Both the position numbers and the translations under genes were made by a program. From the NCBI GenBank assembly GCA_036971615.1, contig JAYKKR010000035.1, positions 186,001-250,000 on the forward strand: a DNA stretch of 64,000 nucleotides. The letters run 5' to 3'. The stretch is from Amyloporia xantha. Lineage: Eukaryota; Basidiomycota; Agaricomycetes; Polyporales; Adustoporiaceae. Below are positions 23,907 through 35,635 of this stretch, in pieces; position 1 is the stretch's first letter, and every line of letters starts with the position of its first letter. Under the pieces are notes generated by a model. It did no database searches, had not been told where the DNA came from, and saw only the letters and a program-made list of their open reading frames with translations.

Positions 23907-26900
23907 TCATGTTCTATAGTTCGCGTCGTCCAGACAGCCTGTGTCATGCATGAACGATGTCCATCTCGCATCCAGACTCTCTCGGGGCTCAGGCCCGAGG
24001 TCGACCATTTGTGCCGGGGGTAGATATGGCGCGTGGTGAACGGCGTGCAAACCTTGAGGACCAGGGTACACCTGACCTTGGTGGCGATAATCTTCCGTAT
24101 CGTGACCTCCAGCCGGTATGTGAGATCCGGACGGGACCATGTCTCCTCCCTGCGCCAGCGCCTGCGCAGGATAGCTTGGGTGTGGCCCGCGTGGGTCTGA
24201 CCACGCAAAGTCTGGTGATAGTTGAGGATAGCTACCTTCCCGATACCAAGGCGCTATACTCGGCGGGGCATATGCAGGGTGTGACATTTGCTGCTGGACC
24301 CAGCTGCCCTGTGTCGAGCTAGGATAGAACATTGATGATGCATCTTGTAGCTGCGGAGGAGTGTATGGCATCTGGGAAGATGATGCGACTGATGGAGCAG
24401 CTTGCGAATGGGCGGACCGTTGCGATGGACTTTGCACAGACGACTTAGATGCGGTGACTCTCGTCCGACCAGCAAAGATCTCCAACTGATCTTGCTCATC
24501 TTCAACCTTCACAGCAGACTGTCCGCCACCTGAAGCAGGCCGAGGGTCGTTCTGAGCAACGGCCAAGGCATGACGCGCTTTTTCCTGCAATTTCGAGAGC
24601 AACACCTGAGAATCAAGATTAATCTCTTATAGTCCCACGTTAGTTTATAAGGAATAGACTTGCCAGGGCCTTGGCAGCGCGACGACTCTGCTGTCCCGCT
24701 TGCGTAAAGAGCTCGCAGGCCTGATCCAACTCGGCCATCGCCGCTGGGGCCATAGGGGATCTCGCACCGCGGGTCACCACCATCCCGAACACCACCTATT
24801 TGGAAGTTGAGCATAGCAACACCGGTTCCAGGGGCACATTTGCTTACAGCAGCCGAGAATCCATACGTCCATATCGGCCATATTCTCGCACACAAGCTCG
24901 GATGCGTCGCATACTGCTCGCGTATTATTTTCATTATGGTACAAGATGCTCGATATGCTGTCAGGTAGGAATGTGCGTAGGGACTTCTCACAGGATTGGC
25001 GGGATAGTCGATGATGGCCTGCGCGAAGAAGCTGCGGTGGATGTACAGTAGCACTGATCGATGAGGTGAGATCGGCAAGCGGATCAATCGTGGGGACTAC
25101 TTACGGGTTTCGCGAGCATGGGCAATCACAAAAGTTTGCATCGGGGTCAACACCGGCATGTTTTCATTTTCTTCAGGAGGCGCTAGGTTCTCCAAGAGCG
25201 CTGTCGCCCCCGCGGAGACAGGAAAGTTATGTACTTTTTGATCGAGTTCCAGGAGCGTGCTATATAAGGGTGGCTCTGCCGATAACGTCTTCAAGGCTAC
25301 ATCCGCCACACATTGGAACGCAAAACGCGTGAACCATGTCTCGACTGGTGAGAGAGAAGCGCCACAGAGGAATCAACGAGTGTCAAGGAACACAGACGGA
25401 CAATTAACACACAATCTGACGCATCCTGTTCTTTGCTTTTGCTATCTTCTCCTCCAGGGAATTTGCAGTCGATATATGCACGGGAGAAAGACGGAGGTCG
25501 ACCAGTCGTGAGACTCTGCAGCATCCACATATCAGACCAGATATATATGTACAAGCAGTTCCACAAACCTGCCATGAGTCCGCTTGGAAAATATTCCAGA
25601 AAACCAGGCGGCGTCTGAAAACTATTTTCTCGGGCAATTCCCATCGGGCACTATCTCGGTCTAAAGTGTGGATCAAAGTGTGGATCAGACAAAATCGTTT
25701 AAGCAGCTTAGGCATCACACTCACGCATCCCCATCTACACTGGGCAGTGAATTAGAGCTCACAGGAAGACGGAGATCAGCACGTACACTTTGTGCAAGCT
25801 GCGCGCCGAGGGAAAGCATGCCCCACGAGACTTGCATACTGCTGTCACCTGGTTCGAAGGGGTTTTCGACCATCGCCGTGTAGACACTGGCCAAATGAAG
25901 GAGCTGTAGTGTCATCAAAGTCGGTTTCGCCCAGACAGATTCGAGACACAATGCGGCCCGAGCGAGCTGGTAGTAATGCCCCGCTTCTGTGTTGTAGGGC
26001 TCCTGCTCTGGATCGACGAACGCGCCTGTCGCAAAGATGAACAGCAGCAGTGCTAGACTGTGGGGTCCGCTGTAATCGACGTCCGAAGTGGCCTGAGGGG
26101 CCTCCTTGTAATAGAATGGTATCATTTCGTCCATCAGTTGGTCCCGAGGGACGCTGCTGAACATCCACGCCGCGTTTTGCAGGAATGACTCGGCGACGTA
26201 GCACGCCCTCTCATATAAAGGCATGTAGCTTCTGATAAGGTCCATGACGTTGTTTGGAGGGTCGAGTGGGGTGAAAGGAAATCCAGCGGAAAATCGCAAC
26301 GCACTCTCTACACCAGGGCTCACGGATGCTCGCATGGACTCGCTGGTATCGCTATCAGCGCCAGGGGACGCATGCCATGATTCACCATCGTTCTGCAAAG
26401 ACTACTCAATTGTAGTCATCTACACAGAGCACGACTCACAATCAACAGATACTGTCGAGAGGTTAGAATGATTGTGAGACGAAATAGGCGCTACATACCT
26501 CCGGACCTCCAGTTGGTCCAAAGAATGTTGAAACTCCGTGATCGGAAATGGATAGCATTCCGAAAGTATCAGTAAGACTTCGACTGCTTGTTTGTACCTC
26601 CTGGAGTGGTATGTCCTCGTCTGGATCAGCACTTGTAGCCCGGCCAGAAGAGAGCAGCGGGTGAGGCTGGTTGGAAGATTTGGCTTGCAGTATTGCGAGG
26701 GCATCTTCGAGTTGGCGCACTCGGTCGCTCATTTTGGAGATTCGGCGGTGTAGATGCTCTGTGGCTGCCAGGACAAACCTACACAGTAGTGGTGTCAGGC
26801 GCCACAGCCGGCTTAGACAGACGGAGAATCAGACCGAGTTCCCTGCCCGGTTGCAAGGCTCCCTGAAACATACGGGTGAATCTTGGATATTACACAAGAG

Positions 26901-27354
26901 CGGTATCACGAACCGTTGGGACATAATGACGCACAGCCTCTGCGCTGAAGGGAAATGAGCGAGGTTGATGGGAGCTAGGATGTATGACGGACCTGGCATG
27001 ACTGGCACGGAATAGACTTGTCACAGCGGATCTAAATGTCGGTGTAAGAGTGATGTCCCACACGGCCGCGGTCTTGAGCTCACCTTCAATCTAGAATCCC
27101 GTTTGAGCGGAGTGAGGTCAGGGGATCAGGTCAAGAAGTGTCAACGTTAAGTTTGCAAATCCTGGGGATCGACTTGAAAGAGTGCGATGATCGCACCTAC
27201 GGCATTCGGCGCAGGAGATCTCTCCTCTGCTCCGCTTGAGCTCTATTTCGCGTGCAGAAATGGTGTCGGACTTGCTGTCAGCGGGTTCTGAGCGTGGGGC
27301 GGTGCGACGGAGACGGGCAGCGGTGTTGAGTTTGGCAGGAGAGTCGGGAGGCAT
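23907..27354 (-). CDS. Zn2Cys6 transcription factor with fungal-specific TF domain (paralogue 2)
   Basis: Same architecture as its neighbour. The zinc cluster is assembled from several short exons: GEISCAECR ending at 27197, a 7-nt microexon at 27084-27090 (attgaag), IRCDKSIPCQSCQ (26993-27031) and RRGCASLCPNG. The coiled coil MSDRVRQLEDALAIL, the TF domain pieces LALLLFIFATGAFVD, GHYYQLARAALCLES, SWGMLSLGAQLAQS, RRRLVFWNIF and TTGRPPSFSRAYIDCKFP follow. Next come IHRSFFAQAIIDYPANP and a Gln/Ser/Pro-rich tail ending ARWTSFMHDTGCLDDA. The tail end resembles the end of paralogue 1. The start at 27354 is the first ATG in frame with the cluster. It probably binds DNA as a dimer; regulated genes unknown. 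Confidence 0.85.
27084..27090 (-). other. 7-nt microexon inside the zinc cluster
   Basis: Exon attgaag is flanked by intron 27091-27196 (GTGCGA...TCTAG, 106 nt) and intron 27032-27083 (GTGAGC...TTTAG, 52 nt). It supplies the third base of an Arg codon plus Leu-Lys, giving CAECRRLKIRCDK. Joining the outer exons directly shifts the frame and destroys the cluster. The paralogue has the same residues at the start of a normal exon. Confidence 0.75.
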
Positions 27355-29230
27355 CAGGAGAGGGAGAAAGGGACTGTCGGAGGGTTAACGATCGCGGCTT
27401 ATTCTCCGCAGGAAATGTTATCTCAGATTGGATCCGTGGCCGTTTGTGTTTGTACAGATCGGCAAACGGAAACACTTCGCGCCCCGGACTGGGTCAGGTG
27501 TCGCCTCACTGCGCGGGCCTCGAGCGGGCTTGAAGCACTCTCTTATAAAGCTAGTATCCTCGCCAGTCAGGCTTTCTCGTCGCCCTCTCTCGGAGACAGG
27601 GTCGCACTGCCGCCGAATCCACTCCCCCGCTACCACCGTGTCCGAATTCCAAATACTCTGCGATTCCACGCAACCAGGCGAACACTTATTCCTGGCATGT
27701 TCGATTCAGTCGGCCAGTTCTCTGACACATCGGTCTTCGCACTCATACGCTCTCCCAGCTTCTCACAGTCCATCGCGCGCACAGCCGACGCTCTAGTATG
27801 TAAAAATCCAGCACCATGTGGCGAGATGCACGGTGATGCCATGGTCTTGGTCCGAAGCTTAAGATCAAGGGAGCAAGCACCTTTCACCGCACGGTCGCCG
27901 CAGCCAAATTCAGGTCCATCACAGTCTGAAGCAGCGGACCGCAGCATTCCGCTGACTGAAGGCTGATTTCCAAAAGGCAATGCCGGATGGCGTGGCCTAT
28001 CAGACCGAGACAGCTCACTCACGGTGCAGACGATGTTCTCGACGACCACAAGTCTTCATTCCTACAATACCCCCGGACGACATCCTGCTGTAAGCTGATC
28101 AGGAATTGGCTTCGGTCAACGTTACAGGGACTTCTATGGGTGGAGCAGATGCTGCAGCACTGCCACTTCTATTGCGTATGGTGGGCGGGCCGATCGGCCA
28201 GGGTCATCTCAAGATCCCCCCAACTTTGGTATCGAGATATGAGGGTGGACGTGCGGATCAGGCGTGTGGGGCTACTTCAGCCTTGCAAACCGCTTCCGGA
28301 AAAACGGAACACTTCTCCTGAAGTCAATCTTGCCAGGATTGCTGGGATCGGAACGGCGTCTTGCAAAGAAGGTCGAAGCGCATTCAGGGTCGCATGGCGG
28401 GGAGACAATGACTCTGGTTTGGGATTCGTGCTCAGATACAAAGCCGCTTCCCTGTGAGCGCGAGCGCTCTTCTTGGCACAGATTAGTCATTGGGTCGACG
28501 GGGAACTACTGACAGAATTGGGGCAGTTGTTGAGCACTGTGGTCAAAACAAGTGCATTTGGATTCTATTCCTGTTTGCATACCAACGCGTGTGTGTTGAC
28601 GTCGTGTGGAGATTGTGCGGTCTCTACATTCTCTCTGAGATCTGATCGGAATTCACCGCGCGAATGCTGAGAAATCTGACTCACCTCAAGCTCACCCTGG
28701 GAATGTGTTGAGGCAATGAGTATTTGAACAGGCCTGAACCATAGGAAACAGTTAACACTTAACCAAAATGAAGAGCAAGTTCACTGGAAAGAGTGCCTAT
28801 GCTGTGACAAATTCGTCGGGGAATTACGGGAGGTCCTATCCCGGTACGCATTAGGCCCGCTCGCATTGAGAGATAAAACACGAGGATGTCATTCACGACT
28901 TCAAAAGCAGATCGCCGAGACGGCGGTGATAAAAAATACAGGCAGGTTGCAAATAGCGAGGCGAGAATAGGCTTGGCGTTGCCTTGAATGTATAACAGAC
29001 AGATCATGTGTATCCTTAGGCAGGGGACACAAATGCAAATGTCGAACGGAAGCATTGCTCTAGCGATATCGTACAGGTCCAAAAGAAAAACATACGTTAT
29101 CCGAAGTAACCACATCAAGTAGAATAGAAACCAGAGTCACTGAAGCATTCTGCAGGGTTTAAAGGTGTTTGCAGTCTCACGACATCTATAAACTTCGCAT
29201 CAACACCAACGCGTCGCCAAACAGACTGAT
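27355..29230. other. Intergenic, no gene seen
   Basis: Overlapping open frames around 27.4-28.5 kb lack domain content or a usable exon structure. A minus-strand frame at 28759-29118 is rich in hydrophobic residues but matches no membrane family I know, and was not accepted as a gene. The right end borders the 3' end of the CK2-like kinase. Confidence 0.5.
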
Positions 29231-30520
29231 ATCATAGCTCACTGAAGAAGGTATGTGCTTGCGCTTCTGCAGCCGTGAGGCGCTCTTTATGATCATAGCG
29301 AAGCAATTTATCCAAGAGATCAAGGGCATCGGCCGTGGCAATAGAGCGGTTGTCTGACGTTATGAAGCGTGCCCAGGGCCGTTTCGGGTAGCTGGCCATT
29401 CTCCAGACATGAGAACCCAGGACAACCAGAGACAGCTTGAGCTTACCTATTCAGAAGGTCAGCGTTATCGGTCTGCAGTAAGATATCATATGCATGAAGG
29501 TATTGCTCGAAAGAGGTCGTTCCGAGCACTTTGAGAATCTTCAAAAGTTGATCATCATAATCCCGGCCTCGAAAGAAATGTTCTTTGCGGAATATCTAGT
29601 GATTCATCATCATCGTCGGTCAGGGTCGTTTGAGCGATCCGTCAAAGAGACCCACCATGGCAGCAAGTATACATCCCACACACCACAAGTCTAGACTATA
29701 GTCATACAATCGGTATCCCACCAATAGTTCGGGTGATTTGTAATATCGTGACCCAACACGGGGCTGATACTCTGTTCCAGGATGATAGAATTCGGCCAGG
29801 CCCCAGTCGATGAGCCTGACCTGCAGGACGTCTTTTGTATGCGATGACACATATTAGCAAATCTGCCCACCTGCTGGCGTTCACGGTTGTACATGATGTT
29901 GTCTGGTTTGACATCGCGATGCATGATGCCTCGGGAATGGACAAAGTCCAGAGCCTGCGTGGATAGACCATGACATAGTGGCACTCGAGACGGCCCTGCA
30001 GGAACTCACGCGTAGGAGTTGAAAGAGATAGTGTTTGATCTCCTGCTCTGTCAACGTAGAGTATATGTCCTTCCATTTCGAGTTCTCCACATACTCCATG
30101 ATCAAACTATTGGAGCGTGATGGTGGATCATGCACGACATCCAGCAGGCTGATTATGTTCGGACCACCACAAAGATTCCGCAATATTTTAATTTCGCGTT
30201 TGATCTTCTTCTTGGCGATAGGCTTCAGCACTTTGATGACACAGGCATCTTCATTCGACGAATCGACAGCTTCGAAAACCTGAATTACAGAGTGTGAGTT
30301 TCCGTCGAATGGGTAAAGTGGCGACATTCATCACCTCGGAGTACTTGCCGCCACCGAGCCGGCGGGATATCGTGTACTTGTCAGGTACGTTCCATTCGAT
30401 CTTCAAGCTTTCTGCAAGACAAGACGTCAAGATTTCCTCCTAAACGATAACAAGGCACTTACCATAGTCATACCACCCAGGTCCTAGGAGCGCATTCACA
30501 TCAGCATAGACTCGAGCCAT
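29231..30520 (-). CDS. Casein kinase 2 alpha-like protein kinase, divergent paralogue
   Basis: Ser/Thr kinase catalytic subunit. The first exon gives [19 protein letters not shown], intron 30412-30462, then [18 protein letters not shown]. The glycine loop [12 protein letters not shown], catalytic Lys in CVIKVLK, the basic cluster [30 protein letters not shown] (CK2 has DWG, not DFG) and [13 protein letters not shown] are all present. It ends FFSEL. Splice joints [27 protein letters not shown] and [13 protein letters not shown] restore the CK2 order. It departs from canonical CK2 alpha in the P+1 region: [16 protein letters not shown] replaces the usual RVASRYFKGPELLVD, and LWCVGC replaces MWSLGC. 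All catalytic residues are kept, so an active kinase with changed substrate or partner preference is plausible. Confidence 0.87.
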
Positions 30521-31245
30521 TGAGCTTAGCCACTTGGAAACCCGGAAGATTCTGTCGCGATACCGAGTACTCTCCCCAGATCAGAGTGCAGGATCAGACC
30601 GTATCTCACCCACTACGGCAGTATGAGTCGGTTATCCAAGCCCTCGTCGTCTCACAGCAAGGGCCGGGCGCGGCGACAACATGTTAGTCGACGACCTAAG
30701 CTCATACTCACACGGTGGTCAGATTGATTTGGACAGTTTGGGTGGTAGCCTGCTTCGGCCAAATTTGGAGGGTGCAATGGACGCTTCTAGTTGGTCGACA
30801 AGATATCCTCTGTATCGTACCGCATTACAATTTGTACAGCATTTGCCCTCGAAGGATAAGACTAACATTATCCCCTTGCCCGCACGCCTTCCGCTTGGCG
30901 AAAACTTAGACGAGTTGCTATCGACAACACCAATCGAACTCGCACGGCAATTGCCGAATCAGGCTGGTGGACTAGCAATACCCTTGAACATGATTGCATA
31001 TGTGATACAGCAAGGGTCCAACTGCGTACAGCCAACCGTCAAATTAGGATCTCATTTCCGCGCGGATTAGGGCCGGTACAGGCGCGCTATATAGCTGTCA
31101 AGTGAGTCGACCTGCAGGTTACAGCGAGTCCCCCACATTCTAGGGACGTGTGCGAAATATAACCTGTAGGTTCATGCACGACTCTTTATAGCTAAAGTGC
31201 CGCGAGTCAACCCTTGTCGTACGCTCCCTCGCCTCCCCCCTCATC
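30521..31245. other. Divergent intergenic region with an uncertain 129-codon open frame
   Basis: This separates the CK2-like gene (minus) from the GLTP gene (plus). An open frame at 30681-31070 on the plus strand starts MLVDDLSSYSHGGQ and ends at a TAG. It has no recognisable domain and no sign of splicing. It may be a small gene or chance. A TATA-like ctttatag lies at about 31182-31189, before the GLTP start. Confidence 0.3.
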
Positions 31246-32223
31246 ATGCCCCCATATTTTGAAACCGCGAAGGTGAGCTATCTTACGATAACATGTTCCG
31301 TGCACCTGCGTGCTTCTGTTCGTGACTGAATGTGGGGCAGTCCTTTGCCGATGTCCCCATAACGGACGACGGGGTCGAGACCGCCTCGTTCCTTGTGGCG
31401 TCGACTGACTTCCTGAACATGTTCGGTACGAAATCTCACTTCGTTTATTCGATTCTCAGACTATGTATGCTCACGCATTCCGTCACAGACTTGCTTGGCA
31501 GTGGGATTTTTGGCTTTGTGCAGGCTGATATGAGGAGCAATCTGGCCGTAGGTTTCCAACCGTAAGGCCCGGAGACCACTTTAATCGATTACTGGCGTTA
31601 GGGTGTACGGGACCGGTATGAAGCAACCCCTTCTCGGTCGACGACTCTCGAGAAACTCGTAATTTGTGAAGCTCAAGACAGCCAACGACATGGCACTGCC
31701 TGCCTGGTGCGGCTTCTCCGGTAAGCTATCATCAATCGTGCTTCACATCTCTGTTGCGATGCTTTCTCATGTATGTAAACCTCCGTAATGGACAAATATA
31801 GTGGCCTTCTGTTCACATGCCAGGCACTTCAGAACATGCAGAGCGATAAGTCCTCGGAATTGCATGTCTGCTTCAAGCGGTCATATGATGTCGTTCTGAG
31901 ACATCACCACACGTTCATTATTCGGTCGGCTGTTTCAGTGCGTCTATCAATGTTTTATGCTCGGGCTTTCGCTCATCCTGAATGTCCGTGTCCCCGGTCT
32001 GTGTCTCCTTTACTTCTATCCGGATATCGTCGACTTGATCTACGATGGATTGAAGATGGCGATCAGAGCTGTCCCCCACCGTCACGACTTTTACAATCGC
32101 ATAACACAGGGTGGGTCGCACGAGAAGTTCGATGTTGAGTTGGCCAAGTGGCTCGCAGGGCTCGAGATCATCGTCAACAGACTAAAAGAATTTCTAGAAC
32201 GGGGAGGATACGGGAGGGTATGA
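31246..32223 (+). CDS. Glycolipid transfer protein (GLTP) fold protein
   Basis: Six exons, about 197 residues; introns 31273-31340, 31426-31488, 31548-31601, 31721-31801 and 31938-32055. The start MPPYFETAKSFADVPITDDG and the helices DLLGSGIFGFVQADM, TLEKLVICE, RLLRGLLFTCQALQNM, SELHVCFKRSYDVVL and AVPHRHDFYNRI follow the fungal GLTP pattern. GLTPs move sphingolipid-type glycolipids between membranes in the cytosol. The Asp and Asn of the sugar-binding site are kept (ADMRSN). The site's Lys appears as Gly, and the Trp that stacks on the sugar (WLLRGL in relatives) appears as Arg (VRLLRGL). Lipid binding may thus be altered or lost. The last intron, 118 nt, is longer than the rest. Confidence 0.82.
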
Positions 32224-33486
32224 TATTTATAAACTCGACGCCGTCACAGTCAATCGAACGTTCGCTAGACATGGATCGGGTTTGCCCTGTCGGACGCTCA
32301 CTGCTTTGATGTCGCCGGCGGTGTTCCCAGTTAGTTAATCTAAAATCTATTAGATGGTAGCCAGATCCTCATGTCTGAGATTCCAATATATCAGCAGTCG
32401 GTGATGCGGAAAGAGCCATGGCCACACTTCTGTGCACGTGTTTGTCACCCAGTGGCAGAAATTTGCCCTCGTCCTGTCCACTTGAACTTGAATGAGCGAC
32501 GTTGAGGCTCGCAGATAGACTGAAATTGTGTCAAAATCAGGAGCCATAGATGAAGTGATTCTCGCTGTATATGGCCATTCTGGTCTCGGCCAGATTATCT
32601 GCATCCAAATACCTAGCAGCAGGGTGTACGATCGGTAGGATAGGATGTTTACCTACCGTTGATGCCCGCCTCACCGTCGGCGTGGCAAGGGGGGATGTTC
32701 ATATATCATGGGATTTATGTGAATGGGATCAGGAGTATGCAGATCTTCTATTAGAATGGTGGACAATCCACGCCACTGCAGTGGGATTTCCATGCTGGAC
32801 AGCCATGTCGAGGCGAAGACGGCAACATAGCAAGATATAGTCACACGTCTGTCGCCCTAGGGCCTATTTCACAACTTGTTCCGGAATATATTCTAGAGAA
32901 TACTGCCTGAAGAGGCAAGTGGTCACCGTGTGATATAAGGGTCCGTCATACATGTGTCTCGACCAGCGGAGCAAGTGTGACCGACCAGGGTCGCGAGGCA
33001 ACACTCTTTCCAAGAAGAGGTTGAATATCAGCCGTAACACCCTTTCATGTTCTGGATTCGCATGTCGAGGTCAGTTCATTACGCGAGTATTCATGCATCG
33101 ATCTCGGGCGACAAGAGCATTGTTTTGATGCGATGATGGCGACAGACGGGGACAGAGGAAAACAAATGGACGCTCTGTCATAGGCGGGCAGATGCCCTCG
33201 CGGGTCGAATCAACGATTGCCTGATTTAGAACGAGGGGCCACTTATTCGGGATTTTGATTTCAGTCCTGGGAATGTTTTCTGTTTTGTTTTGCGGAAATT
33301 CGGGGAATGCCAATTCAAATGTTTCCGCTTCTTTGTTGGACTCGTATATTATATCTGTTCCCCGTCGCCTTCCATGTCAACACTTCCCCCTCAACATCTC
33401 CCCTCCATCATGTCCCTCCGCCTCTGAGCTCCTCACACCTTTGCTTTGTTTTGTATGAGCCATGGAATTAGAGTAACGCACACGCC
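32224..33486. other. Intergenic, no gene seen
   Basis: No supported coding region. A short stretch near 32955-32990 reads RSKCDRPGSRG on the plus strand, reminiscent of half a zinc cluster, but the partner cysteines are missing. Confidence 0.5.
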
Positions 33487-35635
33487 ATGTTCCCAATATA
33501 CGGCGCGTGCTCACAGCGTTATTTCTTAGCGTTCCTACAAGACCCCCACCTGCAATTGCCAAAGCTCAATCGTATGTAGCATTCTACACGATAATTTCTC
33601 GTTCTCAATTGGCCCTCCCTTTATAGCTCGATCAAAAAGCGTAAGACGCGTACCTCGGAGGGTCGGACCTCAGGTGCGAATGAGCTGCCTGCAGGACACC
33701 CAACCAGGGTTTCTGCAATCGATACCCAGCCTTCAAAAGACGAATACGAGAATGGCCGCGTAATCTGCGAGGCATGTGGAGAAGGCGTGTCGTTCAGGGA
33801 TGACACCACTGGAGGGTTCACACTGCAGCATTGGGATGCACATCGCCTAGAGTGGTGAGTAATCCTCTCACAGTTTTACGAACATAATCTAATGTTGTCA
33901 CATGTAGTCCTAACAGTTCGCAGCAAGCGCCAGAAAGCATTCTCCAGGCTCAAGAGGCTCAATCCGATATCTCACAGCCACAGGCTAAGCGACGGCGTGC
34001 CAAACGGACTGAAGAGGAACGCGTCGAATATCTACGTTCTGACCCATACGTCGCTCAATTCGAAGCGTATCGCGTCCTGTGTGCGTGCTGCGATAAATGG
34101 ATCCGCCTGCGGCCGAACTCCACCTACTGCTCTATTCCATGGGATGCTCACCGCAAGAGCTGCTTAGCAAAGAGAGCGTAAGTCGTTCACTTAATAATTC
34201 TGGATTTTATGGGATAGTAAGTCTGCATACTTCAAAAACAGCGCTAAAAGCGCATATCCAGCTGATGATCGGAACGCGGTCTTCTCTGCTGACCCAGCTG
34301 TGCGTAAGTTCGATACCGAGCGCATACTCTGCAAAATATGCGAAACATGGATAGCCTTGGGGACAACCGATAATCAACAGGCAGTCAAAGTCTGGTTGAA
34401 TCACCGCGACGTTTGCCAGCAGGATGCTTCGCATATCTCGATGGATGATGCACCTGCACATTCAGCGTGAGTACGATGGCGTCGGATACGCGCATGCTCC
34501 TCGTAAATTGGCTTATTTTTTGCCGTTAGCATCCCTACCATCGACAGCGTACCCCCGTCAAAACATCTACTGGCTCTCGCCTCTACCTCATCCCGACCCG
34601 CACCATCTCCTCCATTACTTGCTAGCGTCAGCTCAGCATCAGTCCGCACGGATTCGGTTCCGCCGGCAGAGCTGTCTTCGTCTTTCAAAGATTTCACTCT
34701 CGCCAATTTCACTCCCGTCCACGAGTCTAGACGGCGGAATGCTGAGCAGCGTGCAGCTCATCTACGGTCAGATCCTTTGGTCGGCGACGTCGAGCCAAAC
34801 CGTGTGTTTTGCACTGTCTGCCAGAAGTGGGTCCAGCTAAGGCAGGACAGCTCATACTGTGCATATCCGTGGCAGCAACACCGCGGCAAATGTCTAAAAA
34901 GACAGTACGTTGGCATCCATTCTTCATAATTTTATATTTATTAAGCGTGTCAATCGTTCGCAGGGAGAGACGCGCTCAGCGAGAAGCCGAGCTCAGAGCA
35001 CGGCGGGCAGTAGCGCTTGATGCAGGGCTGCCGATGTCTGAAGACGAAGAAGACGAGAGTGATGAGCCGGAGTCAGAAGAAGGCGTCGAGTCCGGAGATG
35101 AAGAGGAGAAGGAGGCGAGACGGGCGGAGAGACGTGAGGAGCGAAAAAGGGCAAAAGCACTGGCAAGAGCGGAAGCTCGTGTTGCCTGGCCGAGACGTGA
35201 AGATGCACCCCCTAGTGGCGCGGACTACTGGAAAGCCCGCCCATCCGTGTCTGATGTATCAGAGGACGATGACGGCGGCATGGATGTGGACAATAATGCA
35301 GACTATCCCCAGCGGCTCGCTGACCTTGATACTCCTTCTGGGCGGTGAGTGATGCTTGCGCTGGCGTGTTAGTACCGCGTGGTCGCGCAATGGCGTACTG
35401 ATCCTCTCGCAACAGATTGGACTTTGCTTTCCGCTCTGTCAAATATCTGTTCCAGTCCACCTATGCCAGGACAGATGAGCTGACGATCGCTGCCTTGGTC
35501 ACTTATTTGAACGCGGCGATGCCACCAGACAAGCATGAGGACTTTGACACGTCGGAAGTGACGAAGGCAGCGGTAGGTTTGCACGAGAGAGGTTATTGCG
35601 TGTTCGAGGGCGACGTGCTTCGGTTGTCGAACTAG
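33487..35635 (+). CDS. Protein with four tandem C-x2-C...W-x2-H-x3-C putative zinc modules
   Basis: Seven exons; introns 33572-33626, 33855-33907, 34178-34241, 34467-34529, 34905-34963 and 35345-35415, phase-consistent from the first zinc module on. The 5' end is uncertain; the given start is provisional. Four modules repeat along the protein: CEACGEGVSF...HWDAHRLEC, CACCDKWIRL...PWDAHRKSC, CKICETWIAL...VWLNHRDVC and CTVCQKWVQL...PWQQHRGKC. Consensus: C-x2-C-x(16-18)-W-x2-H-x3-C with an aromatic W/F-[IV]-x-L after the CxxC. Two modules are preceded by an almost identical EYLRSDP / AHLRSDP lead. Then come an acidic segment, an Arg/Ala/Glu-rich helix (ARRAERREERKRAKALARAE) and a C-terminal ~75-residue globular part (SVKYLFQSTYARTDELTI...) that looks like a winged helix. 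A nuclear nucleic-acid-binding role is inferred. I do not recognise a named family. Confidence 0.72.

Noticed and set aside
28759..29118. Hydrophobic minus-strand frame as a membrane protein
   Set aside because: Helix pattern does not match DUF6533, DUF6535 or other families, and no adjoining exons were found.
30681..31070. 129-codon plus-strand frame as a confident gene
   Set aside because: No domain or supporting structure, and it sits in the divergent promoter region; kept only as a note.
32955..32990. Half zinc-cluster motif (SKCDRPGSRG)
   Set aside because: The first CxxC and the C-terminal cysteines are absent on either side, even allowing for introns.
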